Below, piece by piece: positions 30,271-40,293 of a stretch of DNA of 64,000 bases; positions within the stretch are counted from its first letter, which is position 1; every line of letters starts with the position of its first letter. Origin of the DNA: Crossaster papposus (lineage: Eukaryota > Echinodermata > Asteroidea > Velatida > Solasteridae). The stretch spans positions 124,001 through 188,000 of the forward strand of contig JBAIAA010000751.1 in NCBI GenBank assembly GCA_037893245.1. Direction: 5' to 3'. Under the pieces are notes generated by a model. That model was not told where the DNA came from, did not search any database, and saw only the letters and a list, made by a program, of their open reading frames with translations. Made by a program: the position numbers and the translations under genes.

Positions 30271-30764
30271 GTGAACGGGAGATTTTCTCAGGATGCAAGA
30301 TGAGGGCATTTTCCCCTCTCTTGTTGTATTAATTAAATATTAAATAATAATTATTGGTTAATATTCTTGTTACAGAGTCCCTTGAAGATTTCACGGATCC
30401 AACTAAAGCCCCCTAAACGTTTGGTTATACAACTGGATGTTTCAAAAACCGACCTCGACCAAAGCCAGCCACCTAAAGTGCACTATTTTAGATCAAAAAT
30501 CAATCAGACAGATCCACGATATTTCAAACGGACTCGAGGTAAGAACAAATTTCCGGATATGTCTTATCTTTTTAAGTAATCAACTACATTACTTCTCTAC
30601 CTTCAATGATCATTTCTGTTTAACCTTTTAAAACAAATTGGCTTTAAAGAAAATGTTACTTATACTTGTTAGTAACTGCATTTTGTGTTTTGTTGTACTC
30701 AGCTTTACAAACATTGACGCTCCCTCGAGGAGTGTACACTTCTAAAACAACACAGTGCTAGGTT

Positions 30765-30955
30765 GTGAAGCTACCCCGTCTGAAGATGTTGTCACTGCAG
30801 CAACTGCCGGAGCATGTCCTGATAGAGGACAAGGATGACTTCCCAGAGGAAGAGGAGGACGAGGACGAGATGGAGCTGTCATCAGAAAATGAGCTGATAG
30901 ACAGTGACTATATACCGTCCAGTCGGGGTAGCTCAGACAGTAATTGCGATTTGAG
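30765..30955 (+). CDS. Acidic exon, possible 5' part of the GHSAKYG-family gene
   Basis: An open block with HVLIEDKDDFPEEEEDEDEM and SSENELIDSDYIPSSRG, ending at a GTATGC donor. Proteins of the family at 31244 usually have an acidic stretch like this before the conserved core. The splice phases of the two blocks do not match by one base, so a further exon or a mutation lies between. Confidence 0.35.
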
Positions 30956-31243
30956 GTATGCTGGTTGATGTAAGAAAAAATTGTTTGAGCATGTACAGTG
31001 CCGTCAAAATGTTTCATCTGGTATTTCTCATTTCAGTAAATCTCTGTAACCATAGCTTTATGTGTATAGAAAGACTATAATGAAATTAACATTTAATGTA
31101 ACAAGAGTTATAATTTATAAGATAACTTACCCCGTGTGGGTTTTTTGAAAATCGTAGTCATACTCAATATTAACAAATGCCTATTGTAACAAAGTTGGTT
31201 TAATACAGTTTTTCCTCTTTTTTTTAACCAATTTTCAATTCAG

Positions 31244-31870
31244 ACACCGATAGCGCCCCAGCTCCTGATGATAAAAAGTATCTGGTGTTTGAAGGCAATC
31301 TCCTAGCTCTATTCAAGACTTGTCCCATATGTGCTGGACCTTCAAACAAGAAAGTCCCTCGACCACTTAGGGGGACACTTGTGGAGGTCCGCCAGTCATG
31401 CCGAGTCAGATCATGCGGACATGCAAGGAAGTGGAGGAGCCAGCCAATGATTGGAAATCGCCCAGCTGGCAATTTGATGCTCTCTGCAGCATTACTACTA
31501 TCTGGAGCCTGTATCAAGAGAGTTCTACAAGCACTAGCATACAGTTGTATGTCAACATTGCCGTCTTCATGTACCAGACATTCTTCAATTATCAGCGAAG
31601 GTAAATTCACCGTCTAAAGCTATTGTTATGCCTTAATTAACAAAGTTGAGTGGTCAAACTCTACATGTAGCACTTTGCCCTACTGTGAGTAAATGTACAT
31701 TTTACTACTTGATTACCTGATCTGTATTTTGCCAGATTTCTACAACCAGCTATCGTCCATGTGTGGAACGAAGAGCAGCATGGGACACTCAGCGAAGTAT
31801 GGTTGCTAAAGTCCTCCATATTGAGCTGGTCCAGGTATGCAGGGGTTATTGTATTCATAAATTTTTAATA
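31244..31870 (+). pseudogene. Transposase-like gene of the KYLVFE...GHSAKYG family, deleted
   Basis: Exon A starts after TTCAG at 31244: DKKYLVFEGNLLALFKTCPI then SQPMIGNRPAGNLMLSAAL. A one-base shift near 31550 moves to FMYQTFFNYQRR, ending at a GTAAAT donor (about 31602). Exon B follows TTTTGCCAG at 31739: FLQPAIVHVWNEEQ, then GHSAKYG in a neighbouring frame, then KVLHIELVQ at a GTATGC. The family (found in many fish and invertebrates) normally has a D-G-R-x-DSPGHSAKYG segment with an RNase H-like aspartate; here the part before GHSAKYG is deleted. The later Asp and Glu exons are not seen. It is a recent pseudogene of a DNA-transposon-derived family. Confidence 0.55.
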
Positions 31871-31970
31871 AGTCATGTACACTTACAGAAGAAACCTGGA
31901 TGTGACATTGTCAGTTGAAATCTTTGGAAAGCATACATTTGTATCGTTTTTTTACTCTATTATTCATCAG

Positions 31971-32260
31971 ACTACAGCAAGCGTATCATTGACCAAACAG
32001 TGATGTTCTGTGAAGCTGGCAAGAATGTCCGCAGCAAATACAGCCAGCTCACAAGAAACTTGGGTCCCCTTGCAGCTCGATGCGATCGCCCAAACAAGCA
32101 CACTGCAGTGGCACAGTTTGTCTCTAGATTTGCCAAGTCTGTCGAACCAGTGGGAAGGCCGGTTGGGACTGAAGACCTGATCGTAGAAGACGAAACAACA
32201 AAGAGAAAGAAAAAAAGAAAAGAAAGAGAAGCACCAGAAAGAAAAAGCAAAAAAGAATAG
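31971..32260 (+). CDS. Possible exon, unknown protein
   Basis: After a good acceptor (attcatcag) the frame reads YSKRIIDQTVMFCEAGKNVR, then SKYSQLTRNLGPLAARCDRP and on into an Asp/Glu then Lys/Arg/Glu-rich tail made by the polypurine repeat. The first 60 residues look like real protein. No family is recognised. It could be part of the same gene as 32674 and 33459. Confidence 0.3.
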
Positions 32261-32440
32261 GAGAAAAGAGCAAAACAAAGGGACGGAAGATCACCTTGTA
32301 GAAGATGAAACAACAAAGTAGAAAAGAAAGAAGAAAGGAAAGAAAGAGAAAAAGCAGAAAAGAATGGCAGAAAAGAGCAAAACAAAGAGAAGGAAGATCT
32401 CCTTGTAGAAGATGAAACAAAAAAGGCAAAGACAAATTTC
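32190..32440 (+). repeat. Polypurine repeat, three copies of about 110 bp
   Basis: The segment gtagaagatgaaacaa...agaaagaaa recurs at about 32187, 32298 and 32406, with strongly A/G-biased filling (aaagagaaagaaaaaaag). The first copy continues the open frame of the preceding exon; the others carry stops. Confidence 0.6.
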
Positions 32441-32672
32441 AAATTGCCGAAAACAAATTTCAACTAATCCTGTCAGGAGGTGCAACATAATACGAGTACA
32501 TGTACATGTACAAACTTTAAATTATGCATTGTACATGTACATGTACATTCTCATCAAATACTTGAGGGTCGTAATTCAACTACCATCACATGTGATGTGT
32601 GGCTTTTATGTGCTTGTTTTTATTTCTTGTATTTTTTTACCAATTACTTTTAATGCTCCGTTTAATTTACAG

Positions 32673-32780
32673 ATCACGTCACAAAATCATTCCCAGCACG
32701 AGCCGTCCCAAATTCGACAACATATGGCGTACAAACTAAATGATGTTCGTAAGACATTTGGCAAGTCCAATCCACAATAG
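32673..32780 (+). CDS. Possible terminal exon
   Basis: After TTTACAG the frame reads ITSQNHSQHEPSQIRQHMAY and KLNDVRKTFGKSNPQ before TAG 32778. Short and unrecognised. A candidate only. Confidence 0.2.
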   Translation: MTSQNHSQHEPSQIRQHMAYKLNDVRKTFGKSNPQ

Positions 32781-33095
32781 TTTAACAATTATAAGAGGGA
32801 CCCAAGGTGAAATTCAGTTTTGTGATTCATTCATTTTCCAACAGATAGAGTTCGTCTCTAACCTCACTAGGGTGTACGCGGGTCTTTAAAAAGTCTTAAA
32901 TTTTATTTTCTGAATTTAAGGCTTTAAAAAGCAATAAAAAGTATTAAATTCAGTTTTCAAAGGTCTTCAAAAATTGATGAAGCGATGAATTATTTTCCTT
33001 ATCAGATCCTAATAACGATCCCACAGCGCGAATTTTTTTTTCGTGCAGCAGACACTATACATTTTCCATGCGGTATGCGGTCTGTCGGGGGTCGA

Positions 33096-33310
33096 CCTCC
33101 ATGGGACCCCATGGGGTCCTTTATGGGACCCCATGGGATAACATAAGATCCTCCATGGGACCCCATGGGATCCTCCATGGGACCACATGGGATCCTCCAT
33201 GGGAACCCATGGGATCCCATGGGATCCCATGGGATCCCATGAGATACTCGTAAGATTTCCCATGGGATATTTCCATGGGTTTCCCATGCCCCATTCACCA
33301 TGGGAATCCC
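33096..33310. repeat. CATGGGATCC-type minisatellite, array 1
   Basis: About 20 variants of the unit CATGGGATCC/CATGGGACCC. The unit is close to self-complementary (CCCATGGGATCCCATGGG). The same repeat returns 2.6 kb away at 35790-36000. It produces spurious frames (GIPWDPMGSH) on both strands. Confidence 0.8.
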
Positions 33311-33458
33311 ATGGGAAAATATTTACGTATGTGCCCTAGAAATCATTAAGGTCGATCAGGCCCGCCACAATCGTATGTAGTAAACATGCTAGATATCACA
33401 GAAGGTTGTACATAGATTGAAAAGATTTTGTACAAAAATGTATTGTTTGTTTTGGCAG

Positions 33459-34149
33459 GCCAAATCCGAATTATTCTCAGTTGGAGAGTGATGAGGATAG
33501 TGATGATGACGTGCAGCTTAAACAAAAAGTGTCCGAAATGGTACAACCGCCAGCCATACCCAGACCAGTACCTGCACAACGCAGCTCATCACTACTACTG
33601 CAATCCCAAAGTTGGCCCCAGAGTCCAGGACAAAACAGTTCGCGGACTTTCCAGTCACCAGGCCAGCGCCAGCAACGCAAATCATACACACCAACCACCA
33701 GCTTCCACGCTCCTACATGTATTACAGGCGCATCACCAGCCCGGTCACGATCTGTATTGCCTGTTGACTGCCTTGCTTCTGGTAAGAATGTCATTGTATT
33801 GACCAATGAGGACTACGTGTGCATTCCTCATTGGTTACACCCCAAACCAGCCCGCGTCTTAACTAATGTAACGCGGCACAACAGAGCTGTCAGGTGCCCA
33901 TGCTTTGTGTTACATAAATTGAGATGGTGTGTATACCCGTGTAAACATATGGAGGAGACTGTGCAAACTTGCTGCAACAAAAAACTTTGCTTTGTTCATA
34001 ATTTGTTGTTATTTCTAAGCCCTGCATTTTCTTATTGTAGAAAACAGGTCAACTCTCATCAAGGTTGAGAAAGTAAAGGCAGAACTGCGGGAGAACAGAC
34101 GAATCATGAAGATAATGTACGTGGTCAACAACAGGAGGGACGACAAAAG
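33459..34149 (+). CDS. Two spliced exons of an unidentified gene (acidic and Ser/Pro-rich, then a charged helix)
   Basis: Exon A (33459-33781) lies between TTTGGCAG and GTAAGA and reads PNPNYSQLESDEDSDDDVQL, then a Gln/Ser/Pro-rich stretch ending VDCLAS. Exon B (34041-34149) lies between CTTATTGTAG and GTATGA and reads ENRSTLIKVEKVKAELRENR followed by RIMKIMYVVNNRRDDKR. The phases fit (1 to 1), giving a shared Glu codon at the junction. The charged helix is like those that precede BEN-type domains in some invertebrate proteins, but no such domain is visible. The next exon is not found. Good splicing and no stops suggest a live host gene or a recent element. Confidence 0.5.
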
Positions 34150-34443
34150 GTATGATCCTTCCACTCAGTTTCTCTGACCTGTTCATAATGCCAAAAAAGC
34201 ATTCACCATACAGGGTGCCAAACAACTTGGTAAAATAGTGCCCCGCGCTTTCAAAAGGTTGCGGCTTTCGCCCATATGACGAAGCCGTAGCTGTAAACTA
34301 TTAAAGAAACAGATGTTCGGCACAGGCGCACACCACTTGGTCGATCGAACCCCCATTTTGAAGTTTAGGGCTATATGGCTTTGCCATATTAAAATGCACA
34401 AGCACAAGACCGTAGCCTTGTACTGAAAGCACAACGGCACTCT
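34150..34443. other. Intron-like sequence
   Basis: No gene recognised in this stretch. Confidence 0.25.
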
Positions 34444-34795
34444 TAATGCTACGTTTACATTATGTTCCCGGCGGCCACGGCAGTCACGTTTCAGGCCACC
34501 GTGGACAAAACGGGATGGACGTGAGACAACGCGGGGGGACGGAATGGGCAAACGTGACAGGCCGTGATTGCCGGGCAAGATTTTTAAACTGCCAAAAAAT
34601 TTGCCGCGGCAGTCACGGTGCGGATGAGAAACCTAGTAGGCCGTAGTAAAACGGGGTGAACGCAACCAAACGGGACAGTACGTAATAGGCCGTAACAAAA
34701 CTTGCAGAAAAAAATTCCAAAATCACACGGCGTGCTACGTTTCGGGTAAACGGGGCTGCCGTGGCCGCCGGGAACATAATGTAAATGTAGCATTA
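34444..34795. mobile_element. 352-bp MITE with about 40-bp inverted repeats and 9-bp TSD
   Basis: TAATGCTACGTTTACATTAT at 34444 begins a nearly perfect inverted repeat that runs through GTTCCCGGCGGCCACGGCAG; its complement ends at 34795. CGGCACTCT stands immediately to the left (34435-34443) and one base beyond the right end (34797-34805). A 9-bp duplication suggests Mutator-type mobilisation. No coding capacity. The interior has further inverted TGACAGGCCGT/ACGG motifs. Confidence 0.75.
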
Positions 34796-34859
34796 GCGGC
34801 ACTCTTTAGCGGCACTCGATTTTGTTGATTTTAATTGTACATGTATTTGTTTAAACACG

Positions 34860-35774
34860 TTATTTAATCACAATTGATCGTTCGTAGAAAGACATCCAAC
34901 TTTAAAAAGTGACACTATATCTCTAAAAGAATTTGTTCTAGAAAAGAAAATTAAAAATATCTAAATGTAATCATTTAGTCATGAGTATTCATTCGAGGAA
35001 GAAGTGGAAACGTAATAAAAACATCTTTCAGAATCATAAATCGTGTTATTCTTATTTTGTCATGTAAACTAACATTAATACGTATTCTAGGCGTCATAAA
35101 CTCATCGGAAACTTGTCAGAAACTCGTCAGAAACTCGTCAGCAACGCGCAAGATTTTGACCAGAAAATAGTAATTTTCAACTCCTCCTTTCGTGATTAAC
35201 ACGCAAGAAAGACGTGAATATTTTACCAGTTGGACATAAAAATCACATCAAAAATATGACATGTTAATGACGTGGGACCTGGGTGCAACTTCACGTCAGG
35301 AAGACGACTTCTGCTGACGTCTTTCTGATGACTTCCCTGACGCAATTACGACGTGTGCCTGCCAACAGGGTTGTACCCGCTGTCACCTCTAAACATGGAT
35401 GGATTCAACGTTCTTATGAAAATACCAATCTATGACCATACCTTTAAACAAAACCTTATACATTGTATCTAGTTAGAAATTGTGTTTAACTTTGACTTGA
35501 TGTAATTCCATATCCGATGCCATAATGGTGTAAACCAATACTAACTTGTATCATCCATGTTGACTTTCAATGACAGCCGTGTAACTTTCCATTCTTAAGA
35601 CATTTTGCATTTGTATAAGAGTACAGACAGTACTGGTACTTCATGAATTTTTTTAAGTAAATACCTGTAGTCCGACTTAAAAGTTTTATTAATTTCATTA
35701 AAATATTGTTTTGAAAATGTAATTGGAAGTACTTTTCAGTTTCATATGTGTTTTCTCTATAGGATGCTCAATCT
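34860..35774. other. Stretch without a recognised gene
   Basis: AT-rich sequence. Short repeats of cgtcaga / gacgtc (35110-35340, e.g. aaactcgtcag twice) are the only structure noticed. Confidence 0.3.
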
Positions 35775-35789
35775 TCATTGGGACCCCCA

Positions 35790-36000
35790 AGGGATATTCT
35801 CCATGGAATCCTCTACTGGTCTCCATGTGATCCTACATGAGACCCTCCATGGGATCCCATGGGATCCAATCGGATCCTCCATGAGACCATATTGGGTCCT
35901 CCATGGGACCCCATGGGATCCTCTATGATTTCCCAAATGGGATACCCCATTGGATATTCCCATGCCTAATTTACAATGGAAAATTTCCCATGGGATTCCC
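35790..36000. repeat. CATGGGATCC-type minisatellite, array 2
   Basis: The same unit family as at 33096 but more diverged (CATGGGATCC, CATGTGATCC, CATTGGATAT). It is bounded by AT-rich sequence. Confidence 0.75.
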
Positions 36001-37596
36001 ATTGGACATTTTTGTAAGGGAGGTCATGCACAATTAAACCTTCAGAAGTGTTGACTGTCACCCTATTGATCAAAACCCTACAATGTATCCCTGGAGTCGA
36101 GTTCCTAAACACCATCTGGAATGCCTGGTTCCAGATCTAGTTCCAGATATGTCATTTCTCATATAACCATCACAATCATACAAGCAACTCCAACTACCGA
36201 TGCCGATGCTGTAACCACAATCCTAATACCCAGAATTTATATAATGCCAAAACAGCAGACAGCTTCTTAACTTTCAAGTTTACTGGAAGGCAGTTTACTA
36301 TTTGCAATTCATTTGCAATCACAATGGGCAAGGGCAAGCACTGCAACAAGTAAGTATAATCTTTTTGGAAAAACCAGTTATATTTACCGTGTTCGATTAC
36401 TTCTCCACGCTTACTCGGGTTAAGCGTGACACTGTTGGATTTGACACTCACGTGACTTATTAGGCCTGGCACAAGTTTATTCAGGTCTGGCACGAATAAC
36501 AGACCCGGTTACTTTGAGAAGTATCAAAATAAAGCCATGCTAAAACATGGCTGCTAATTAACATGGTTGGGTGTGTTGAACAAAATAAATACAGTTCTGC
36601 ATACGTTGATTGGCTTCCTAGGTAAGCCCGAAGAGAAATAGAAAAACAGATAAACTGCTGAATGCAATTTGCAAAGACAAATACGCAATTTTTTTGCCAT
36701 TTTTTTTGTTATGTTATAATGCAAAATACATGTTTAAAAACATGTGTGGGTCGTGTTTTTTTAATTAAGAAAATATAAAATGTTAAACGTAAAAACAAAC
36801 ACAAAATGGGTGTAACAAAAACCAGAATCTTGTTACAGTGTACATGTAATTAAGTACTTACAAGGAAGTAAAGCCATCCAGAAGAGTGAGTTTCACCTTC
36901 AAGATGACATACTGAATTAATTAGAGGAATTTGTTTGCTGTATGGTCAGAAATCCAAGAGTATCAATCATGTGAGATATTTCATCTTCATCAAGTTAGCA
37001 AAGCCTTCCACCTAGTAAGAATTGCAAGCGATCCAATTGCTAAGCTGCAGTCCACAAGAGATACTTCACCATCGCCTTACAGGAATGATTGGAAAGTGGA
37101 CAAAGAAGAGCTAGGTTTTTAATACCTGAATGACTCATCAACCACCTGCTCCAGCTACCATAATACAATGCGTTAGCTGTAGCTGCAAGGTTGGATAGTG
37201 CTTGAAAGGCCGATGCTCCTGTCTCATTGCTGAGACTCCCTGTACAGAATTTTGTAAAATGTACAGACTGTGGGAATTCCAAAGCGATGAAGATGACTTT
37301 CGAGATGACCGTTTGATGAAGATGTATCCATGAAGAGCACGTACCAGTACTGTACATGTATTTGTATATGACATTGGAAGGTCAGGTATTTTCAGTGCCC
37401 TTTAAACTCCAACTAGCTTTAGAACAGGTTAAACAAAATCTGGTTTTTGTTTGGATAAATTGGACCCATGGGTTCCAAGGTTATGACTGTTTAAGCTGAG
37501 CCCCAAGTGGAGAAGAAAAAAACAGGGACTTGGTTGCCTAGCAACTATCAATCACTTATCTCACTTTAAACAGTATTTTGTTTCAGAAGCCACTTA
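36001..37596. other. Stretch without a recognised gene
   Basis: Short frames near 36931-37122 and 37040-37374 have no recognised domain. I see nothing I can support. Confidence 0.25.
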
Positions 37597-38589
37597 GGGC
37601 ATGTTCAGACGGTGGCGTAAGTTAAGCTAATCCAAAAATACTAAGTTATTCCGTTTTCAATCCAAAACATGCTTGCGTTCAAACGACAAAGTTACGCCAT
37701 TTCCCAGGCGGAAAAGTTGGTCAAGTTACGCCATCGTGGTTACGCAACGCAAACACCACTTTCTCAGCCTTCCGGTTAAAGCGCGCGCGCGGGAAACAAG
37801 GAAAGTGTACATGTACATACAGTATACAGTATAGAGCGCAAGCGTACTGCCGTTTTCCAAACTCCAGCCTCTTCGCAATATCGGCTTTGTTTATGCAGTT
37901 TGGCTATGATAATGGAGCGCAGTGGACCGACTGGCCTAAGCTAGGGTTTGTAAAACGGTCTGGTAAATAAACCGATCACGGACGTGTACATGTACATGGT
38001 CATTGCACGTGCGACAGGCCATGCGTTATCAAAATGGCGCCGATGATGATCAATGCTAAATTTTTTCTCGCGTTTTTGCTTGCCTGTATTCGGGATTCCG
38101 AGGCCGGAGAGTTGAATACTAAATCGTGTGCTGGAGAGGCCCAGAAGACTGAAAAACAACCGATTGCCTCAACAAGACCACGCTACCCGTTGGCGTTTAT
38201 GGCAGTTTGTCAAACGAAGGCAACGGGCGATCGGATGTATTCTCGGCGCGGTGGCCATCATTGTGAAGGGTTAACAAATAAATCGCCTTGTCCGTGCCCG
38301 GCTAATAATGAGCACGGCGTGGACCTGTTACGAAAAAGGTCAATGTGAATAACTACCACCGGAAGTGGCAGGGCAGTTGCGTTCCAACGAGACTTCACGG
38401 CTCATCGCCGCGGGGGGAGATCGTTATCTTTAGCGCAACTTAATCTAATCGGCCACTTTTGGGAAGCAGAAGTTACGCCACTTTGGTCGCGTAACTTACG
38501 CCGCGCGGGTGGATTAGAGCGTTCCAACGGACGGAATAACTTAGTATTTTTGGATTAGCTTAACTTACGCCATCGTCTGAACGGTACCC
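37597..38589. mobile_element. 993-bp PIF/Harbinger-type non-autonomous element
   Basis: GGGCATGTTCAGACGGTGGC (37597) and its counterpart ending CGTCTGAACGGTACCC (38589) open inverted repeats of nearly 60 bp (shared core GCGTAAGTTAAGCTAATCC). Both ends are flanked by TTA (37594-37596 and 38590-38592). A 3-bp TWA duplication with GGG-starting ends is the PIF/Harbinger hallmark. No transposase is inside, but a 104-codon frame is. Confidence 0.8.
38034..38348 (+). CDS. 104-aa ORF inside the Harbinger element
   Basis: ATG-initiated. It starts MAPMMINAKFFLAFLLACIR, a possible signal peptide with a short hydrophobic core, then polar sequence with scattered Cys (SCAG, FMAVCQTK, HHCEGL, PCPCPAN). No known transposase or Myb partner. 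It may be a captured gene piece or a chance frame; GC is high here. Confidence 0.3.
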   Translation: MAPMMINAKFFLAFLLACIRDSEAGELNTKSCAGEAQKTEKQPIASTRPRYPLAFMAVCQTKATGDRMYSRRGGHHCEGLTNKSPCPCPANNEHGVDLLRKRSM

Positions 38590-39315
38590 TTAGGCTAGAG
38601 TGTTCAACCTTTGACACTGTTTTTTGGTCTGTTGAGTTTCATAGCCCTCAATTGCATTCAAGCCAAGAATTGCCAAGATAAAAACTGTGGAGAAATGGTC
38701 ATTAATCAACCCTCAAGGCCATGGCTGTTAAAACTTGGACAATGGAGAAAATTACATAACTTAGGGCTAGGCCTGGACGATATCGTAATTTTTGACTGGC
38801 GATATATCGTCGGGTAAATATCGCCGATATGTCGATATATCGCCGTAATTTTCAAATTTGAAATGAACCTATTTAATGGTTAAAAAATAACTTAAAAGAG
38901 CTGTCGATTAACGCCGTCAGACGACATGCGTGAACTGTGGCGATTCTTGGAAGTCTATAAAAGAAAACTATATAAACAGAGTGGTTGCTGAAAATAGACG
39001 CGATGGTGAGAATGCTTTGTCGCCTTCCACTAAAATCCAGCCGCCGATCAAGTCAGAGGGGGCACTTGTGGCTTTATTGCACAAAGATAGATTAATCTGA
39101 TTGGCCAATTTTCATCGGGGGCAACGAACTGGGCGCTCCTTGGAAGAAATGTTGTGGTGCTGGTTGAACAAAACCTAACTGCCAAATCCTATTGGTCTAT
39201 GACTGATCAGTTGGAGGCTTATCTGACAATAATGTAATACTTTGTTTACTTTGTGAATTCCGCCTGGTCGGCAATGTCGGGCGCTCAAAGCAACATGGGC
39301 CACTTTCCGCGGCAG

Positions 39316-39341
39316 GGGGGGGGGGGGGGGGGGGTTGGGGT
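39316..39341 (+). repeat. Poly-G tract
   Basis: About 20 G in a row followed by TTGGGG, inside the hAT left arm. G-quadruplex candidate and likely hard to sequence. Confidence 0.8.
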
Positions 39342-40293
39342 CTGCAAATTGTACTGTCAATCATTCTCGGACCTTAGAAGTCGGTGATGGGATCGCGGAG
39401 TGTTTATTTGTTTTTTCTGGGCTGGGCTGGTGATTAGGGAAGTATAAAACATCAAGCTTGGGAGGGACAAAGTTATAAAATGACGCACTTCGACGAAAGA
39501 ATCTTTGTTAGAATGTAGCCATTGCAAGGTTTCGATATCGTTTGACAACGGAGATTTTTGTCTTCTTCTCAACTGTAATTTAAGATGGCCAGAGTTAGCT
39601 TTTTATGTTTACCGGACAATGTATTTCTAACACCATTTGAACACTAACTAATTAACTTATGCCGTTAGTTTAGTATTATTAAACATGAACAGGCGGCAGT
39701 CACTAATCTCACACAGGCAACCAAATTTATCCAGAACAAAACATTATGTTTATTTACAAATGACAAATCGAATCAATGACAGTGTTCAACTAACAATATT
39801 AGCACATCAATATTTAGTTTGTAGAAACGTCAGCTCTCTTGCCACGCTTCGCTTGAGTTCGATAATTATTTGGAGGTCGAAATATTATATGTTTAAGCCC
39901 AACTGCAAATTTCAAGTGCGTTGTTACGCTTTTATTCCGGTTTTTTTTTAAAAATTCAAACTAATAGCGTTGTTACGTTTTTGTTCCGTTTGTTTGTGAG
40001 GGCTTTTGTTTTAAGTCCCAAAATACCAAATGCCAAATTAGAATTTTGCTATCCAAAAACATTAATTTTAAGTGTGCATAATTAAAATAGTGAATCTAAA
40101 ATAAAAACAGGAAAAGAAAAGAAAAAAATTAAACCAAAAATATAAAAACAAGTCAAGTATAGCTAAAGTCAGATTTGTTAATTTTTAGAAGACTTTATAA
40201 TCAATCTAAATGATGCGATCCGCTTTAGGGGTATAGAACTAAGAATCTCAAACGAATTATAAGTCTCAGTTCAGTGCTGGTGGTTGAAGGCAA

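Noticed and set aside
31967-32488. Hydrophobic minus-strand frames (FLLFFFAFSF)
   Set aside because: They are the antisense of a polypurine repeat.
33002-33301. Frames of GIPWDPMGSH repeats
   Set aside because: They are translations of the CATGGGATCC minisatellite.
36931-37374. Possible small genes on both strands
   Set aside because: No domain, no splice support and no conservation signal visible.
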